7,144 bases of DNA from Terriglobia bacterium (GTDB taxonomy: Bacteria > Acidobacteriota > Terriglobia > UBA7540), in assembly GCA_022866195.1 (NCBI GenBank), contig JALHUF010000388.1, forward strand, positions 1 to 7,144, read 5' to 3'. Shown here in pieces: positions 4,024 to 7,144 of this stretch; positions within the stretch are counted from its first letter, which is position 1, and every line of letters starts with the position of its first letter. Under the pieces are notes generated by a model. It saw nothing but the letters and a program-made list of their open reading frames with translations, was not told the origin of the DNA and did no database searches. The translations under genes were made by a program, and so were the position numbers.

Positions 4024-6177
4024 CTACTCTTCACCAATGTCTTTGAGAGTCTGCTGACGAATCTCTTCGAGCGCCGCCTCCAGGTCGCTGGCCTCAATGG
4101 TGACCCGCACCTGGTCAGCGGGTGCCTTTTCGCCCGCCTGAACGGCTCGCCGGACAGCTCGCCGGGCAGCTTGGTTGCAGACCGAACCAATATCGGCGCC
4201 GCTAAAGCCGTCGGTTCGGGAGGCCAAGTCCTTGAAACTGATCCCCAGGCCGAGAGGTTTGTCCTGCAAATGGATGGCGAAAATTTCGCTGCGCCCGTTC
4301 TCGTCGGGAAGCGGAATCTCCACGACCTCGTCAAAGCGGCCCGGCCGGAGAATGGCGGGATCAAGTAAGTCTGCCCGGTTGGTCGCGCCGAGGACCAGAA
4401 CCCCTTTCAGCTCTTCCACCCCATCAAGTTCCGCGAGAAACTGGCTCAAGACGCGCTCCGCAACGTGCGAATCCGACGAGCCGGCACCTCGGCTGGGCAC
4501 CAGCGCGTCGATTTCATCGAAGAAGACGATGCAGGGTGCGGCCTGGCGCGCTTTGCGAAAGACCTCCCGCACGCCTCTCTCGGATTCCCCGACATATTTG
4601 GAGAGCAACTCCGGCCCTTTGACCGAGATGAAGTTCACCTTCGTTTCGCTGGCAACTGCTTTGGCGAGGAGGGTCTTTCCGCAGCCGGGGGGACCCGATA
4701 GCAGAATTCCCTTGGGCGGGCGGATCCCTGCCTGGGTGAACAGGCCGGGGTGCTGGAGCGGCCACTCGACCGCTTCCACGAGGCGCTGTCTGGTCTCGGC
4801 CAAACCACCGACGTCCTGCCAGCGCACGTTGGGGACTTCCACAAATACCTCGCGCAGCGCCGAAGGTTCAATATCCCGCAAGGCCTCCAGGAAATCGTCC
4901 ATTTCCACCTCGAGCTTGGCCAGTTGGTCATAAGGAATCTGCGCCAGGCCAAAGTCCACGTCGGGCATAATGCGCCGCAAGCAAATCATCGCGCCTTCGC
5001 GGCACAGGGCTTCGAGGTCGGCCCCCACAAACCCGTGCGTAATCTCCGCCAGGCGACTCAGGTCTACTTTTTCAGACAGAGGCATGCCGTGGCTATGAAT
5101 CTCCAGGATCTGCAACCGTCCGTTACGGTCGGGTATAGGGATACTGATCTCTCGATCAAACCGCCCCGGCCGCCGCAGGGCCGGATCGAGCATGTTAGGC
5201 AGGTTGGTCGCGGCGATGACGATGACCTTCCGTCGTTTGGCGAGCCCGTCCATCAACGCCAATAGCTGGGCGACGACCCGCTTCTCGACCTCGCCCACCA
5301 CTTGCTCTCGTCGGGGGGCAATGGCGTCAATCTCATCCAGGAAGATGATGCTCGGGGCCTTGCGACTGCCCTCTTCGAAGATCTTCCGCAAATGGGCCTC
5401 GCTCTCCCCGTAGAACTTGTGGATGACTTCGGGCCCGCTGACGGCAAAGAAGCTCGCCTGGGTCTCATGCGCGATAGCACGGGCGATCAGCGTCTTGCCG
5501 CATCCGGGAGGTCCGTGCAGAAGCACACCCTTCGGCGCATCAATTCCCAGGCGCTCGAAGACCTCGGGATAGCGCAGGGGTAGTTCGATCATTTCCCGGA
5601 TGCGCAGGAGTTGGGGCTTCAGGCCGCCGATGTCCTCATAGGAAATCGCGCGGGCGGCCGTTTCCTCGGGTTGGGCTCCCTTGGAGATCACGAGCTGGGT
5701 CGTTGGGTTAATCAGCACGGGACCTCTGGGCACTGTGCTTTCCACCTTGAAATCCGCCCAGCGGGCTCCAAAGAGGATGGCCCGGATGCGGTTCTCGGCC
5801 AAAACCGGCAGGCCATCGAGGCGGCTGCCGATGTAATCCAAATCGCGCTCGGAAGGAGTAATGTTGGTGGGGGCCAGCACGACCCGCTCGGCGGGCGGAC
5901 AAGCGATCTTGCGCACTTGCACGAACTCATCGAGCCCTGTCCCGGCATTCTCGCGGGTGATTCCGTCCAGTTGAATCCGGGACTGACCGCGCATCTCCTT
6001 GTAAGCCGGCATCGCCTTGCACACGGTCCTACCCTTACCCACAACTTCCACGATGTCGCCTACCTCCACCTGCAATCTCGCGAGGTCCTCCGGTCCCACG
6101 CGGGCGTACCCACGACTCACGTCCTTGCTGATCGCCTCGCTGACTTTGAGCTTGAGCGACTTCTCTTCGGTTTCGAT
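4024..6177 (-). CDS. CDC48/VCP-like double AAA+ ATPase in the gvp operon
   Basis: Predicted 717 residues. CDC48/p97/VAT proteins are hexameric unfoldases that extract or remodel proteins with ATP. Order: an N-domain (residues 1 to about 180, with LKVSEAISKDVSRGYARV near the start), D1 with Walker A GPPGCGKT at 222-229 and Walker B FLDEID at 279-284, and D2 with Walker A at 495-502 and Walker B FFDEID at 552-557. Pore loops (HKFYGESE, SKYVGESE) and RPGRFD arginine-finger motifs are present in both domains, so both look active. Length is close to archaeal VAT. The frame has no ATG, GTG, TTG or CTG before GTG at 6120, which would remove conserved N-domain residues 8-19. The likely start is ATC at 6177, six bases after a perfect GGAGGA. 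The gene lies between hsp20 (20-base gap) and gvpL/F. It probably remodels gas vesicle proteins; that is inference from location. Confidence 0.93.
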   Translation of the reverse strand: METEEKSLKLKVSEAISKDVSRGYARVGPEDLARLQVEVGDIVEVVGKGRTVCKAMPAYKEMRGQSRIQLDGITRENAGTGLDEFVQVRKIACPPAERVVLAPTNITPSERDLDYIGSRLDGLPVLAENRIRAILFGARWADFKVESTVPRGPVLINPTTQLVISKGAQPEETAARAISYEDIGGLKPQLLRIREMIELPLRYPEVFERLGIDAPKGVLLHGPPGCGKTLIARAIAHETQASFFAVSGPEVIHKFYGESEAHLRKIFEEGSRKAPSIIFLDEIDAIAPRREQVVGEVEKRVVAQLLALMDGLAKRRKVIVIAATNLPNMLDPALRRPGRFDREISIPIPDRNGRLQILEIHSHGMPLSEKVDLSRLAEITHGFVGADLEALCREGAMICLRRIMPDVDFGLAQIPYDQLAKLEVEMDDFLEALRDIEPSALREVFVEVPNVRWQDVGGLAETRQRLVEAVEWPLQHPGLFTQAGIRPPKGILLSGPPGCGKTLLAKAVASETKVNFISVKGPELLSKYVGESERGVREVFRKARQAAPCIVFFDEIDALVPSRGAGSSDSHVAERVLSQFLAELDGVEELKGVLVLGATNRADLLDPAILRPGRFDEVVEIPLPDENGRSEIFAIHLQDKPLGLGISFKDLASRTDGFSGADIGSVCNQAARRAVRRAVQAGEKAPADQVRVTIEASDLEAALEEIRQQTLKDIGEE

Positions 6178-6189
6178 GGTGGCTCCTCC
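6175..6189 (-). promoter_or_regulatory. Ribosome binding site and ATC start codon of the CDC48-like gene
   Basis: GGAGGA at 6184-6189, then the six-base spacer GCCACC, then ATC at 6175-6177 in frame with the conserved N-domain. No standard start codon lies between the upstream in-frame TAA and GTG 6120. That GTG has AAGGA only one base away, which is poor spacing. Rare ATT/ATC-type starts are known (infC uses ATT in E. coli). A sequencing error from ATG is the alternative. Confidence 0.65.
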
Positions 6190-6197
6190 GAAGCAGG

Positions 6198-6716
6198 CTA
6201 CTTAGGGCACTTGATCTCCAAAACCCCGTTGTTACACGAGACCTGCATCTTCTCCTTGGAAACGCTGCGGGGCAGGAGAACCTCCTTGCGGTACTTCTTG
6301 TCGCCTCTCTCAGCGGAAATCGTCAGCACATCGTCCTTGACGTCAATCCGCACATCCTCTTTGCTGATGCCGGGCAACTCTGCCAAAAGCAGCAGGTGGT
6401 CCTCTTCCTCAAAAACATCGACCATGGGTTCACGCACCTCCTGAACCTCGGTTCGTCCGGATTTGATGTCCCGGCGAATATTCCCAAAGGGCTCGATGCG
6501 CGGCCCCTCATCCCCCAGCCCCACCTTAACCGTAAATCCGTAGATGCCCCTGAGCTGTTTTTCTGGGCCGCGAATCTCTCCCGTTCTGGAGAGCTCTCGC
6601 CCGGTTTCGGCCAAGTCGCTGAGCTTTTCAAATAGGTCTCCCAAGCCCTTGAGTATCCCTCCGACGCCGCCTTCAATCCCGCCGTGCGAGTTCCTGTCTT
6701 TTTTCTTCTCTGCCAT
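6198..6716 (-). CDS. Hsp20/alpha-crystallin family protein of gas vesicle clusters (GvpH-like)
   Basis: A 172-residue small heat shock protein. Such chaperones hold unfolding clients in solution without ATP. The alpha-crystallin domain covers about 94-172: REPMVDVFEEEDHLLLLAELPGI, a beta-strand series DVRIDVKDDVLTISAE, and the C-terminal GVLEIKCPK, with the conserved L-P-G-I and G-V-L-x-I. It ends right after the domain and lacks the usual I-x-I tail used for oligomer contacts. The first 90 residues are unlike ordinary Hsp20: a charged start, a Gly-rich GGVGGILKGLGDLFEKL helix, then GIYGFTVKVGLGDEGPRIEPFGNI at 58-80. I recognise this as the extension of Hsp20-like proteins in gvp clusters; haloarchaeal GvpH is also Hsp20-like. 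The start is ATG at 6716, seven bases after the activator gene, with AAAGAG or AAGGA upstream. The open frame reaches 12 codons further, over the activator. Confidence 0.9.
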   Translation of the reverse strand: MAEKKKDRNSHGGIEGGVGGILKGLGDLFEKLSDLAETGRELSRTGEIRGPEKQLRGIYGFTVKVGLGDEGPRIEPFGNIRRDIKSGRTEVQEVREPMVDVFEEEDHLLLLAELPGISKEDVRIDVKDDVLTISAERGDKKYRKEVLLPRSVSKEKMQVSCNNGVLEIKCPK

Positions 6717-6723
6717 AAGCTCT

Positions 6724-7144
6724 TTATTCCTTTCGGTCTGTAATAATGCCATATTGTCTGATTTTGGAATGGATGGTTTTATAATCGATGTGAAGCAGGC
6801 GAGCGGCTTTCGCTTTATTGCCTGCCGTTTCCCGCAGCACGTGGGCTAAGATCTCCCGCTCCATGGCGACGATCTTGCGGTGCTTGATTTCTTTGAGCGA
6901 AAGGCCTCCCTGGGGCGTGTCCTGAGTCTCCTGATCGCCTCCCAGGCGCGGAAGCGTCTGCTTGTGGGATACCCGCTCCATCCCCAAGTGGTGCTCGGCG
7001 ATTATATCGTCCGCCAGAAGCACGGCCCGGCGGATCATGGAACGGAGCTGCCGAACATTTCCGGGCCAATTGTAAGAGAGCAAAGCATCGACCGCCGATT
7101 GCGTAAAGCTCTTCACGTTCTTCTGCAACTCGAGATTGGTGAGA
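6724..7144 (-). CDS. Sigma-54-dependent NtrC-family activator (C-terminal fragment)
   Basis: 139 residues are visible; the start lies beyond the right edge. NtrC-family proteins use an AAA+ domain to open promoters bound by sigma-54 RNA polymerase. Visible parts are the end of the AAA+ domain (L-L-S-Y-N-W-P-G-N-V-R-Q-L-R at about 21-34, the WPGNVRxL signature, then RRAVLLADDII), a variable linker, and a Fis-type helix-turn-helix at the C-terminus (about 103-135, A-G-N-K-A-K-A-A-R-L-L-H-I-D-Y-K-T-I). The receiver or sensor domain, the Walker motifs and the sigma-54-contacting loop are outside the window. NtrC-type regulators (GvrA, GvrC) control gas vesicle genes in Serratia, and a sigma-54 promoter is present before gvpA here, so control of this cluster is likely. 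The stop lies 7 bases before hsp20, suggesting co-transcription. Confidence 0.93.
   Translation of the reverse strand, partial: LTNLELQKNVKSFTQSAVDALLSYNWPGNVRQLRSMIRRAVLLADDIIAEHHLGMERVSHKQTLPRLGGDQETQDTPQGGLSLKEIKHRKIVAMEREILAHVLRETAGNKAKAARLLHIDYKTIHSKIRQYGIITDRKE

Noticed and set aside
5611..6444. Long plus-strand open frame (277 codons) opposite the CDC48-like and hsp20 genes
   Set aside because: It is antisense to two clearly conserved genes in GC-rich DNA and its translation resembles no known protein.

Overview
The window is most of a bacterial gas vesicle (gvp) gene cluster. Every protein gene is read from the minus strand, so transcription runs from right (7144) to left (1). Base composition looks moderately GC-rich. 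A sigma-54-dependent regulator sits next to gvp genes that come with an Hsp20 protein and a CDC48-type double AAA+ ATPase. That mix fits a Gram-negative bacterium of the kind formerly grouped as Deltaproteobacteria, or an allied phylum. This placement is inference from gene content and is not secure.

Right-hand block, 7144 to 2486, in transcription order: the C-terminal end of an NtrC-family activator cut by the window edge, an Hsp20 protein with a gas-vesicle-type N-terminal extension, a CDC48/VCP-like ATPase whose true start appears to be a non-canonical ATC codon, and two GvpL/GvpF paralogues. These genes are packed as an operon. The gaps are 7 and 20 bases, then a stop codon directly abutting a start, then a 4-base ATGA overlap.

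Middle, 2485 to 1941: about 545 bases without a convincing gene. It holds three imperfect inverted repeats, a possible terminator, a good sigma-54 (-24/-12) promoter facing gvpA, and a leader that can fold into hairpins.

Left-hand block, 1940 to 1: gvpA (the shell protein), a strong hairpin, two tandemly duplicated GvpC-like genes, a 31-codon relic or mini-copy of the same family, a small protein with six CxxCxGxG (DnaJ-type) zinc-finger motifs and no J domain, and the first 48 codons of gvpN, which runs off the left edge.

Working model: the sigma-54 activator drives gvpA from the -24/-12 promoter. GvpA polymerises into the shell, the GvpC-like proteins coat or strengthen it, and the GvpL/F proteins and the GvpN ATPase help nucleation and assembly. 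The Hsp20, CDC48-like and zinc-finger proteins form an unusually rich protein-handling set that may keep the very hydrophobic GvpA and its accessory proteins soluble or recycle them. The most novel points are the six-motif zinc-finger protein, the ATC start of the CDC48 gene, and the GvpC-like tandem duplication with its offsetting 24-base length changes.
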